From Candidatus Omnitrophota bacterium (GTDB lineage: Bacteria > Omnitrophota > Gorgyraeia > JAFGHF01), in the NCBI GenBank assembly GCA_024543015.1, contig JAMXCY010000011.1:1-15369 (forward strand): DNA of 15,369 nucleotides, written 5' to 3'. The notes under the pieces are model-generated. The model was not told the DNA's origin. It saw only the letters and a list, made by a program, of their open reading frames with translations, and made no database searches. Each line of letters begins with the position of its first letter. The stretch's first letter is position 1. Positions 7,565 through 13,883 of this stretch are shown here, piece by piece. A program made the position numbers and the translations under genes.

Positions 7565-7576
7565 AAAATACCTAAT

Positions 7577-7597
7577 CTGTGATCTGTGAACTGTGAA
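7577..7597 (+). repeat. Three tandem 7-bp repeats (CTGTGAW)
   Basis: CTGTGAT, CTGTGAA and CTGTGAA stand head to tail in the leader between the tRNA-Glu promoter and the tRNA. The period of seven matches the heptamer array inside vorB. Confidence 0.8.
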
Positions 7598-7604
7598 CTA
7601 ATCC

Positions 7605-7682
7605 GGCCCCATCGTCTAGCCTGGCCTAGGACACCAGATTCTCATTCTGGCGACACGGGTTCGAATCCCGTTGGGGCTACCA
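7605..7682 (+). tRNA. tRNA-Glu (anticodon CTC), CCA encoded
   Basis: The acceptor stem GGCCCCA (7605-7611) pairs with TGGGGCT (7672-7678), with a G-T first pair. The anticodon stem CCAGA/TCTGG holds the loop TTCTCAT with anticodon CTC. The T arm is ACGGG-TTCGAAT-CCCGT. The discriminator A 7679 is followed by an encoded CCA (7680-7682), unlike the tRNA-Gln and tRNA-Leu genes of this window. Its 3' half is the classic target of tRNA-integrating elements, and accessory genes begin directly downstream. Confidence 0.95.
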
Positions 7683-7733
7683 TCACTACGGATACTACTA
7701 TAACTTAAACAGCCATAAAGGGCTGCAAGAATT

Positions 7734-7790
7734 AAGGGAAGTTGGAATACTTCGCAAAAGAGGTATTTCGGCTTCCCTTTTTATTTTTTC
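7734..7790 (+). terminator. Rho-independent terminator downstream of tRNA-Glu
   Basis: A long hairpin has an outer stem AAGGGAAG (7734-7741) with CTTCCCTT (7772-7779) and an inner stem GGAATAC with GTATTTC (one G-T pair), separated by symmetric TT/GG bulges. It is followed by a T-rich tail (TTTATTTTTT). It would end the tRNA-Glu transcript and insulate the accessory genes beyond. Confidence 0.85.
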
Positions 7791-7813
7791 CTTATATACC
7801 TTTTTAAAGCATA

Positions 7814-7863
7814 GTTCAAAATTTGAATTCAGCTTTCAACATAGCATAGTTCAAATTCTGAAC
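7814..7863 (+). promoter_or_regulatory. Two palindromic operator-like sites, 35 bp apart
   Basis: The direct repeat AGCATAGTTCAAA occurs twice with a 35-bp offset. Each copy opens a palindrome: TTCAAA-A-TTTGAA centred at 7821, and GTTCA-AATTC-TGAAC centred at 7856. The second overlaps the -35 position of the TATAAA (7872-7877) that precedes the winged-helix gene. The arrangement suits cooperative binding of a dimeric repressor on one DNA face, possibly the product of that gene. This is inferred from sequence only. Confidence 0.55.
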
Positions 7864-7910
7864 TCTCTATATATAAATAGAAATAGATATTTAAATAAAA
7901 GAGTTAAACT

Positions 7911-8414
7911 ATGAGAACTATTTATCCCTTTGGCTGGATAGATAGAGATCTTAAAGAAATAGGCTTCTTAAAGGAGATGTCCTCCTCAGCCGCCAAACTC
8001 TACATCCTCTATATCTTAGCCGGCGGCGCAAATGGCAGAAGCTGCTACAGCGCCAGGGCATTAAAAGAGGCAACCGGCCTGGCCAACGCCACTATCTACA
8101 AAGCCAGGCAGGAGCTTCGGGATATGGATCTCATCACTACCGAGAAAGAAATGGTTCCCGGCCGCAAAAACAAAAAACCCAAAGTATGGGTAGAGCTCCA
8201 AGACCTTCCGGTTGACAGGGTAGAGTTCAAACAACGCCGCGACACTGCCCACAAAGAGATCGCAACCAAAAAGGTCAAGAAAAGAAGAATCGACTTTATT
8301 GAACAAGAAAAACCTTTTTGCGAGAAAGTTTATGAACCGCCGGATTGGTTAAAACAAGGCTTTGCAAGATATAAGAAAAGAAAGGAAGGGCAGAAGAATA
8401 GATGTTTAACCTAA
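7911..8414 (+). CDS. Small winged-helix DNA-binding protein, function unknown
   Basis: This 167-residue basic protein has a predicted helix-turn-helix/winged-helix unit at about residues 26-96: SSAAKLYILYILAG, then SARALKEATGL and ATIYKARQELRDMDLI, followed by a Lys/Arg-rich wing and tail. The layout resembles the N-terminal HTH domain of plasmid or phage replication and partition proteins and of small transcription regulators, but I cannot place it in a named family. ATG 7911 follows AAAGAG at a suitable distance. Two palindromic sites lie upstream, so autoregulation is plausible. It overlaps the next small gene by 13 bases. Position after tRNA-Glu and its terminator suggests it belongs to an integrated element. 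Confidence 0.7.
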   Translation: MRTIYPFGWIDRDLKEIGFLKEMSSSAAKLYILYILAGGANGRSCYSARALKEATGLANATIYKARQELRDMDLITTEKEMVPGRKNKKPKVWVELQDLPVDRVEFKQRRDTAHKEIATKKVKKRRIDFIEQEKPFCEKVYEPPDWLKQGFARYKKRKEGQKNRCLT

Positions 8415-8623
8415 AATATTGGCTTAATCTTGCTATAAGACCACAAGCCTACATCTGGATAGAAGCCACCCTCATCAAAGAAACCCCAAAGGCTATTTTA
8501 ATTATGTTTGATGACAAAAAGATTTGGCTATCCAAAACCCGGATTTTACGCATCAAACGAAAGCAGCGCAAACACATCGTAAGCATCAAGATATCCTTAT
8601 GGCACTGGACTGAGAAGCTGTAA
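8402..8623 (+). CDS. Small basic protein of unknown function (73 aa)
   Basis: The ORF starts at ATG 8402 inside the end of the winged-helix gene (13-base overlap) with a purine-rich AAAGGAAGGG upstream, consistent with translational coupling. The product is short, basic and rich in Ile, Lys and Trp, with alternating hydrophobic residues that suggest a small beta-rich fold (WIEATLIKETPKAILIMFDD, then IWLSKTRILRIKRK). It has no signal peptide or clear membrane segment. I do not recognise the family. It is possibly a partner of the winged-helix protein. Confidence 0.6.
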   Translation: MFNLKYWLNLAIRPQAYIWIEATLIKETPKAILIMFDDKKIWLSKTRILRIKRKQRKHIVSIKISLWHWTEKL

Positions 8624-8665
8624 CCTATTTGTCTACAAGATGTTGTAAGAAAATATAAAAAACAC

Positions 8666-8694
8666 TTGACACCTGTAAATTCTTACAGTATACT
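8666..8694 (+). promoter_or_regulatory. lexA promoter with embedded SOS-box operator
   Basis: TTGACA (8666-8671) and TATACT (8689-8694) have a 17-base spacer, close to the sigma70 consensus. The spacer is almost entirely the perfect inverted repeat CTGTAAATTCTTACAG (8673-8688), which fits CTGT-N8-ACAG, the LexA operator type of Gammaproteobacteria and relatives. A repressor bound there would block RNA polymerase. It probably controls lexA itself and any co-transcribed downstream genes. Confidence 0.85.
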
Positions 8695-8722
8695 TATGTT
8701 AACCACAATAAAGGCAAAAGCT

Positions 8723-9358
8723 ATGAAAGGTTCAGTACTTACAAAGCGCCAGGAACAAATATTTAACTTTATTGTTTCTAATATAGATGATCTGGGGTAT
8801 CCTCCATCTATTCCTGAGATTCAAGAGGAGTTTTCTTTCCAATCTCCCAATGCAGCCCAGGATCACCTTAAGGCCCTTGAGCGAAAAGGCTATATTTCTC
8901 GCCGTCCTCATAAATCGAGAGGAATAGGGATATTGGTTCATATTGCCTCAAAAGGCAACAGCAATGACGATGCTAGGACAATACCAATAGTAGGAGAAGT
9001 AGCAGCAGGGACTCCGATACTTGCAGAAGAAAATATAGAAGGAAGCCTTACTATTGATAAAACACTTGTAAAAACAACAGCAGGCGTTTTTGCCTTAAGG
9101 GTTAAAGGCGATAGTATGATTAATGCCGGTATTTTAGATGGAGATTGCGCTATAGTTTACCAACAGCCCACAGCAGAAAATGGAGAAATAGTGGTGGTCT
9201 TGATAGAGGATGAAGCCACGCTTAAGAGATTCTATAAAGAGAAGGATACGATAAGGCTACAACCTGAGAATGACTCAATGCAACCAATAACTGTTGACCT
9301 AAAAGATAATAGTGTTAGAATAATTGGTAAGGTAATAGGTTTGATAAGAAAGGTGTAA
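8723..9358 (+). CDS. lexA: LexA-family SOS repressor
   Basis: This 211-residue protein has an N-terminal winged helix (1-70) and a C-terminal S24 autocleavage/dimerisation domain (about 86-208). The recognition helix carries SPNAAQDHLKAL (41-52), close to the SPNAA-HLKAL of E. coli LexA, matching the CTGT-N8-ACAG operator upstream. The cleavage site is Ala95-Gly96 (VGEVAAGTP), the catalytic Ser is 131 (GDSM) and the general base Lys is 168 (ATLKRF). RecA filaments formed after DNA damage would trigger self-cleavage. ATG 8723 is preferred: AAAGG lies eight bases upstream, while in-frame starts at 8666 and 8696 fall in the promoter. The adenine methyltransferase gene begins 11 bases downstream, so lexA appears to head the defence cassette. 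It may be the chromosomal LexA or an element-borne one. Confidence 0.93.
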   Translation: MKGSVLTKRQEQIFNFIVSNIDDLGYPPSIPEIQEEFSFQSPNAAQDHLKALERKGYISRRPHKSRGIGILVHIASKGNSNDDARTIPIVGEVAAGTPILAEENIEGSLTIDKTLVKTTAGVFALRVKGDSMINAGILDGDCAIVYQQPTAENGEIVVVLIEDEATLKRFYKEKDTIRLQPENDSMQPITVDLKDNSVRIIGKVIGLIRKV

Positions 9359-9369
9359 GGTAGGGGAAT

Positions 9370-10560
9370 ATGCAAATTGTAGAGCAGGAAATTAGAAAGC
9401 CATCAAAAGTTAAAACCTGGCATAAAAAGACAGAACACAGAGAAGCTCAGTTTACCTTCTTTGAGACCTTAGGTTTACCCACTTCGCGACAAGTTTCAAC
9501 TATACGTCCTATAACCATATTGAGAGAAAAGAAGTTAACACAGAATGGCAGGAATGGATTATTACATATTCAAAGCAGGAGATATTTGGGTAATAAATTT
9601 AAATTGTTAAATTTTATAGAAGAGATTGTTAAAGAGAAATGTGCAGGGTATAAAAGTTTTTGTGACATATTTGCAGGTACCGGAGTGGTTGGGAATCATT
9701 TTAACGATAATTCTACCAAAATAATTAGCAATGAAGCGCTTTATAGTAATTATGTTTCTTTATATGCGTGGCTTGCCCCAGGGCAATTTGACAAAACAAA
9801 GGTATCCGAGTATATTCATACGCTAAATAACATTTGTTTGAACGGAAACAATTATGCTTCACGTCACTTTGGGGGAGCGTATTTTACAATGGAAAACGCG
9901 AAAAAAATAGGGCTTATTAGAGAGAAGATAGAAGAATTAGATCTTAATCCCAAAGAACGAGCTATTTTACTAACTTCCTTACTTTACGCAATAGATAAAG
10001 TAGCTAATACATGCGGCCACTACGACGCTTTTAGAAGGATTCTCGACACCACCGCACCAATTAAGTTATTAATACCAGATATAAAACAAGAAAGAAACTG
10101 GCAAAATGAGATTTATTGCGAGGATGCCAATAAGTTAATACGAAGCATAGCGCCGGACATACTTTATGTTGATCCCCCTTATAATTCTAGACACTATTGT
10201 GATAGCTACCATTTATTGGAGAATATCATAACATGGAAGAAGCCGAAAGTGTTTGGCGTAGCCAAGAAAATGCTGCGAGGTGACTTAAAAAGCCAATATT
10301 GCCTGAAAACAGCCGCAAGGGCTTTCGACGATTTAATAAGCAATGCAAATTGTAAATATATCCTTGTTTCTTATAACAATATGGCAGAAAAGGGAAACCA
10401 GCGTTCCAATGCAAGAATTAAGGACGCAGAAATAGTTAGGATTCTTTCAAAAAAGGGTAAAACAGAGATCTTTGAAACTAATTTTAAGAGTTTTACAACG
10501 GGAAAAAGTAGAATAGAAGAACACACAGAAAGAATATTTTTCTGCAAAACATCAAGGTAA
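9370..10560 (+). CDS. D12-class (alpha) DNA adenine-N6 methyltransferase, Type IIS RM
   Basis: This 396-residue methyltransferase has RRYLGNK (70-76), the AdoMet-binding DIFAGTGVVG (99-108) and the catalytic VDPPYNSRHY (267-276). The order is that of alpha-class N6-adenine enzymes of the D12 family, and the NSRHY extension with the following YHLLENI resembles the methylases of Type IIS systems such as FokI. It would methylate one strand of the asymmetric site cut by the endonuclease encoded next. The first 65 residues form an extension without recognisable motif. A strong AGGGG lies just before ATG 9370, 11 bases after lexA, and the nuclease gene starts 7 bases after its stop. The target sequence cannot be deduced. 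Confidence 0.88.
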   Translation: MQIVEQEIRKPSKVKTWHKKTEHREAQFTFFETLGLPTSRQVSTIRPITILREKKLTQNGRNGLLHIQSRRYLGNKFKLLNFIEEIVKEKCAGYKSFCDIFAGTGVVGNHFNDNSTKIISNEALYSNYVSLYAWLAPGQFDKTKVSEYIHTLNNICLNGNNYASRHFGGAYFTMENAKKIGLIREKIEELDLNPKERAILLTSLLYAIDKVANTCGHYDAFRRILDTTAPIKLLIPDIKQERNWQNEIYCEDANKLIRSIAPDILYVDPPYNSRHYCDSYHLLENIITWKKPKVFGVAKKMLRGDLKSQYCLKTAARAFDDLISNANCKYILVSYNNMAEKGNQRSNARIKDAEIVRILSKKGKTEIFETNFKSFTTGKSRIEEHTERIFFCKTSR

Positions 10561-10567
10561 GAACTTA

Positions 10568-12499
10568 ATGGCACATGTTCAATGGTGTGTAGGTAATACA
10601 ACCTTAAGAGAAGCGGCACGGCTTGAAGTTGGCTTAAGGGTGCTCAAAAAACATTTCAATGGCCGTCCTTGGTCCTATGAAAACCAAAGAAAATTTTTAG
10701 AGCTCTTACAGCAAGAAGGTATTTCCGAACTTGGAGCAACAAAAAGCAGTAAGCAGATAGAGCAGCACGGAAGAATCTGGAGCTCTGCTTTCAATGAATT
10801 AGGTTTTGCCACATGCTATAAAAGAGGCAATAAATATGTAGCAGGCGGTGTAACTATTACTAAGGCAGGAGAGGCACTGCTTTCTAACGATTATGTGTGC
10901 GAAGATGTGTGGCTACGCCAGCTTTTAAAACTTCAGTTTCCCAACCCTTTGCCCCAAAAGTCAAAAAATCAGTATCCCGGATTTCATTTACTGCCATTCC
11001 AGGCCACGCTTAAAATCATTAAAGAATGCAATGGTATTTCAAAGGATGAAGGATTTGTTGTCAATACATTAAAGACCTTAAAAGAAGCGGATAGGGCAGT
11101 TAAGGCTATTAAGAAATATAGGGAAGGATTAAGGAAAGCGTGTAAAAAAGGCAGGGACAGTGCTAGGAAATATGCCATTCAACAACAGTGTAATATGGCA
11201 AAGCGTCTTTATAGAGATGAGATTAAAGAACGTTTAAAATACTTAAGAAATTACTATGACGCCAAGAATCACACTAAGGATAAAAGATTACTTCGTTTAA
11301 TAGCTAAAAGCGGTAAGGGATCTAATACTGCGGAAGCCACTAGACTAATAAGCGACCTCGAGTCTCTTAAGAGCCAAAGCGCCAAACTCAATAGCTTAGA
11401 AAGACGCTTTCTTTTATATTATCTTACCCTAAAATCTCGCTCTTGGAAAGATTATATTGATCTAACCATAAGATACTTTAGGATGAGTGGCATATTGACC
11501 GTTCACCGTTCGAAAGTAACTATAGCTGAAGACCATAAGGATATTGTAAGTTGGATACTTTCTCGTAATTGGCAGCTAAAGAAAGATAAGGAATATCTTG
11601 ATTACCTACATGATTGTACAGTGCCTTTGCTCCCGCAAGATAAAGCGCCTTACCTTAAACAGAAAGTAGAGAAAACGCTTAAAGACGTGGGTCGGTTATC
11701 CCAGACTACTAAATTGCGAATCAAACCAGAAGATTTAAAGCCGGATATAGAGATTACAGATCCTTTGCGCTTAAGAAAGCAACTGCTTAATTTAAATAAA
11801 AGAAAGCGTGAGTTAAAAGAATACGAATATATGCTGGAATTAAATCGTAGTGCAGACGCGATAAATGAAATTGTGGGGTATTTTGATTCTATCAAGCGCA
11901 ACGATATTTTGGGATATAGACCTACTCATTTTGAATGGAATATATGGCGTGGATTTTTAGCTATTGATAAACTCGCAAAGTTTCCACATGAATGTAGAAA
12001 CTTTGATATCGATGATGACCTACAACCAAGGAATTTTGCGCCTGGCGGCAAACCGGATATGGTTTTTTACTATAAGGACTATACATTAGTAGTTGAAGTT
12101 ACGCTATCGGCAGGCGAGACGCAATATAACACAGAGCACGAACCAGTTCCCAGGCATGTTACAAGAGTAATGCAAGAGGAGAAAGGAAAAGATATATACT
12201 GTTTGTTTATTGCTCCCCAAATACAGATTAATACAGCAGTACACTTTTATGCGAAGATGACAACTGTGCCGTATATTAGCTCAAAGAATGAGAAGCTTTA
12301 TCCTAAAATCATCCCAATATCTCTAAATGAGTACATATTGCTGCTTAAGGTTTTTCAAAAAACAAGATATACGCCAGCACAATTAAGACAACTTTTGGAT
12401 GAAATTGTAACCTTTAAGGATAAAGCAGATGTTGCTGACGGGTCAGATTGGTTAGTGCATATAAGGGATTGCATTGAAAAGTGGGCAAAACAAGTTTAG
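10568..12499 (+). CDS. Type IIS restriction or nicking endonuclease, AlwI/BspD6I family
   Basis: This large 643-residue endonuclease has an N-terminal helical/winged DNA-recognition region (about 1-120), a Lys/Arg-rich helical middle (150-290) and a C-terminal PD-(D/E)xK-type nuclease (about 450-600). The catalytic region shows FEWNIWRGF (E456), GGKPDMVF (D497), LVVEVT (E510) and TEHEPVPRHV (E523, E525, H530). The D-13-E-13-E spacing is what I recall for the nicking enzyme N.BspD6I, and the motifs match the AlwI/MlyI/PleI group that recognise short asymmetric sites and cut outside them. The gene sits between two methyltransferases of different classes, as expected when each strand of an asymmetric site needs its own enzyme. 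No separate small cleavage subunit is visible, which favours homodimeric cutting or one encoded elsewhere. Confidence 0.85.
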   Translation: MAHVQWCVGNTTLREAARLEVGLRVLKKHFNGRPWSYENQRKFLELLQQEGISELGATKSSKQIEQHGRIWSSAFNELGFATCYKRGNKYVAGGVTITKAGEALLSNDYVCEDVWLRQLLKLQFPNPLPQKSKNQYPGFHLLPFQATLKIIKECNGISKDEGFVVNTLKTLKEADRAVKAIKKYREGLRKACKKGRDSARKYAIQQQCNMAKRLYRDEIKERLKYLRNYYDAKNHTKDKRLLRLIAKSGKGSNTAEATRLISDLESLKSQSAKLNSLERRFLLYYLTLKSRSWKDYIDLTIRYFRMSGILTVHRSKVTIAEDHKDIVSWILSRNWQLKKDKEYLDYLHDCTVPLLPQDKAPYLKQKVEKTLKDVGRLSQTTKLRIKPEDLKPDIEITDPLRLRKQLLNLNKRKRELKEYEYMLELNRSADAINEIVGYFDSIKRNDILGYRPTHFEWNIWRGFLAIDKLAKFPHECRNFDIDDDLQPRNFAPGGKPDMVFYYKDYTLVVEVTLSAGETQYNTEHEPVPRHVTRVMQEEKGKDIYCLFIAPQIQINTAVHFYAKMTTVPYISSKNEKLYPKIIPISLNEYILLLKVFQKTRYTPAQLRQLLDEIVTFKDKADVADGSDWLVHIRDCIEKWAKQV

Positions 12500-13293
12500 T
12501 GACAAAAGATAATAGCAAATTTAAGATAAATAAAATCTATCATGGAGATTGCATTAAAATAATGTCCAACTGGCCAGAGAAGAACGTCAATCTTATCTTC
12601 GCAGATCCGCCATATAACCTATCTGGAGCAAAATTAGAATGGCGGGGGAATAAAACTGGTGGAGATTGGTTTAAAATGAATGAGGATTGGGACCAAATGA
12701 GCGAAGCCGAATATATGAATTTTAGCTATAAATGGCTTGAGCAGGCAAAAAGAGTTTTAAAGGATAATGGCTCAATTTATATTTCTTGCACCTATCACAA
12801 TATAGGCGAGTTGGTCATCAATTTAAAAAAGCTTGGATTTAAATGTTTAAATATAATTACCTGGTATAAGAGTAATTCTATGCCAAATATGACTAAGAGA
12901 CAGTTTACTCATGCTTGCGAATATGTCCTTTATTTTGCAAAAGGGAGTGGCTGGACATTTAACTACAATAAAACAAAACAGATTAACCCGGAAAAGACAA
13001 AGGAAGGTGCCCCTAAGCAGATGAGGGATTTATGGGTATTCCCTCTTTGCCAGGGACAAGAACGCATTAAAGCACATAATGGCCGGGCAGCACACCCTAC
13101 GCAGAAGCCGGAAGCGCTCCTTGAAAGGATTATTATAGCCAGTTCCAAGAAAGGAAATCTAGTTCTAGACCCTTTCTTAGGAAGCGGTACCACAGCCGCG
13201 GTAGCTAAAAGATTGGGCAGAAATTGGGTTGGGATTGAGAAGGAGAAGCAGTATGTTGCAATCGCAAGAAAACGGTTAGGACAACTTAAGTAA
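12481..13293 (+). CDS. Beta-class DNA (adenine-N6 or cytosine-N4) methyltransferase, second RM methylase
   Basis: This methyltransferase of up to 270 residues has the catalytic motif first and the AdoMet motif last, which defines the beta class (HinfI/CcrM-like): INKIYHGDC (16-24), DPPYNLSG (42-49), HPTQKP (205-210) and DPFLGSGTT (230-238). DPPYN favours N6-adenine. It complements the D12 enzyme by protecting the second strand of the asymmetric site. The start is uncertain: GTG 12481 overlaps the nuclease by 19 bases, while GTG 12499 forms a TAGTG stop-start junction. Both lie in front of the conserved core, and neither has a strong ribosome binding site. Translational coupling to the nuclease is likely. 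A hairpin-bearing 54-base gap separates it from the Pycsar-like genes. Confidence 0.9.
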   Translation: MGKTSLVTKDNSKFKINKIYHGDCIKIMSNWPEKNVNLIFADPPYNLSGAKLEWRGNKTGGDWFKMNEDWDQMSEAEYMNFSYKWLEQAKRVLKDNGSIYISCTYHNIGELVINLKKLGFKCLNIITWYKSNSMPNMTKRQFTHACEYVLYFAKGSGWTFNYNKTKQINPEKTKEGAPKQMRDLWVFPLCQGQERIKAHNGRAAHPTQKPEALLERIIIASSKKGNLVLDPFLGSGTTAAVAKRLGRNWVGIEKEKQYVAIARKRLGQLK

Positions 13294-13296
13294 TTT

Positions 13297-13319
13297 CAGA
13301 GATACAGTGTTTATCTCTG
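13297..13319 (+). other. Perfect hairpin between the RM genes and the Pycsar-like genes
   Basis: CAGAGATA (13297-13304) pairs fully with TATCTCTG (13312-13319) around a 7-base loop. No T run follows, so it is not a canonical terminator. It could stabilise the upstream mRNA end, mark an RNA processing point or attenuate read-through into the effector gene. Confidence 0.6.
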
Positions 13320-13347
13320 CTGTAATTAAATAAGAGGGTTAGAAAAA

Positions 13348-13878
13348 ATGGACGATAAGCTTAAATATATATTTTCTAATATAAATGATTGGCTAAAATT
13401 TGCCGAGGCAAAAAACGCAGCCCTATTGGTTTTTGACACTGCCATACTAGTTGGATTGGTTAGTATTGTGAGTACAAATAATGGACTTCATCAATACGTT
13501 CAATATTATCTTTATTTTTGCATGTTCTTTATTGTTTCTTCGATTATTCTTTCTCTTCTTTCGTTTATTCCTAAGCTCAAGATGCCATTTCTCTATCAAT
13601 CACAAAGGCATTTTTCTCAAGATAATGTTCTTTTCTTCGGTCATATCGCAAAGTATGGCATCAAGGAATATTTAGAATTGCTTTACAGTCAAAATAATGC
13701 AAAATATGATAAGAAAGATTTATTTCAAGAGAACCTAGCAGGGCAAATAATTATAAACTCACGGATAGCTCTGTTGAAGTACAAGCTTTTTGAGATAGGT
13801 GTATGGCTTACAATAATAGGGATTACTTCTCCAATTATTGCAGGGCTTATTTTTAGAATTAAAACTTACTGGAGGTGA
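13348..13878 (+). CDS. Pycsar-like transmembrane effector (PycTM family)
   Basis: This 176-residue membrane protein has hydrophobic segments at about 25-43, 53-73 and 149-170. It opens with an amphipathic region containing WLKFAEAKNAALL (15-27), resembling the Ala/Lys-rich start of the Pycsar membrane effectors (DUF5706/PycTM), and ends with a helix-rich NSRIALLKYKLFEIGVWL segment before the last membrane span. In Pycsar, phage infection triggers a cyclase to make cCMP or cUMP, and the nucleotide opens or oligomerises the membrane effector, which depolarises the cell. Here two class III cyclase genes follow at once: the stop codon lies inside the Shine-Dalgarno of the next gene. ATG 13348 is preceded by GAGGG at a somewhat long distance. 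The family call rests on sequence pattern plus context; other small two-to-three-helix effectors (SLATT-like, CBASS 2TM) are alternatives. Confidence 0.75.
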   Translation: MDDKLKYIFSNINDWLKFAEAKNAALLVFDTAILVGLVSIVSTNNGLHQYVQYYLYFCMFFIVSSIILSLLSFIPKLKMPFLYQSQRHFSQDNVLFFGHIAKYGIKEYLELLYSQNNAKYDKKDLFQENLAGQIIINSRIALLKYKLFEIGVWLTIIGITSPIIAGLIFRIKTYWR

Positions 13879-13883
13879 TAGAA

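Noticed and set aside
7734..7779. Large hairpin after tRNA-Glu as an integron attC-like site
   Set aside because: It lacks the attC end motifs and is followed by a T-rich tail, so a terminator explains it fully.
7801..7880. Two copies of AGCATAGTTCAAA as the start of a CRISPR array
   Set aside because: There are only two short copies, each part of a palindrome in a promoter region, with no cas genes nearby.
3844..8140. The word CATCACTAC after tRNA-Leu, after tRNA-Glu and again near 8132 as possible attachment cores
   Set aside because: Only nine bases match, the copy near 8132 is inside a coding region, and flanking bases differ. Chance is sufficient.
8666..8722. Longer LexA reading frame starting at TTG 8666 or ATG 8696
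   Set aside because: The TTG is the -35 box and the ATG 8696 lies before the expected transcript start. ATG 8723 has a good ribosome binding site and matches the usual LexA N-terminus.
13297..13319. Hairpin after the second methyltransferase as a rho-independent terminator
   Set aside because: The stem is A/T-containing and no T run follows, so efficient termination is unlikely.
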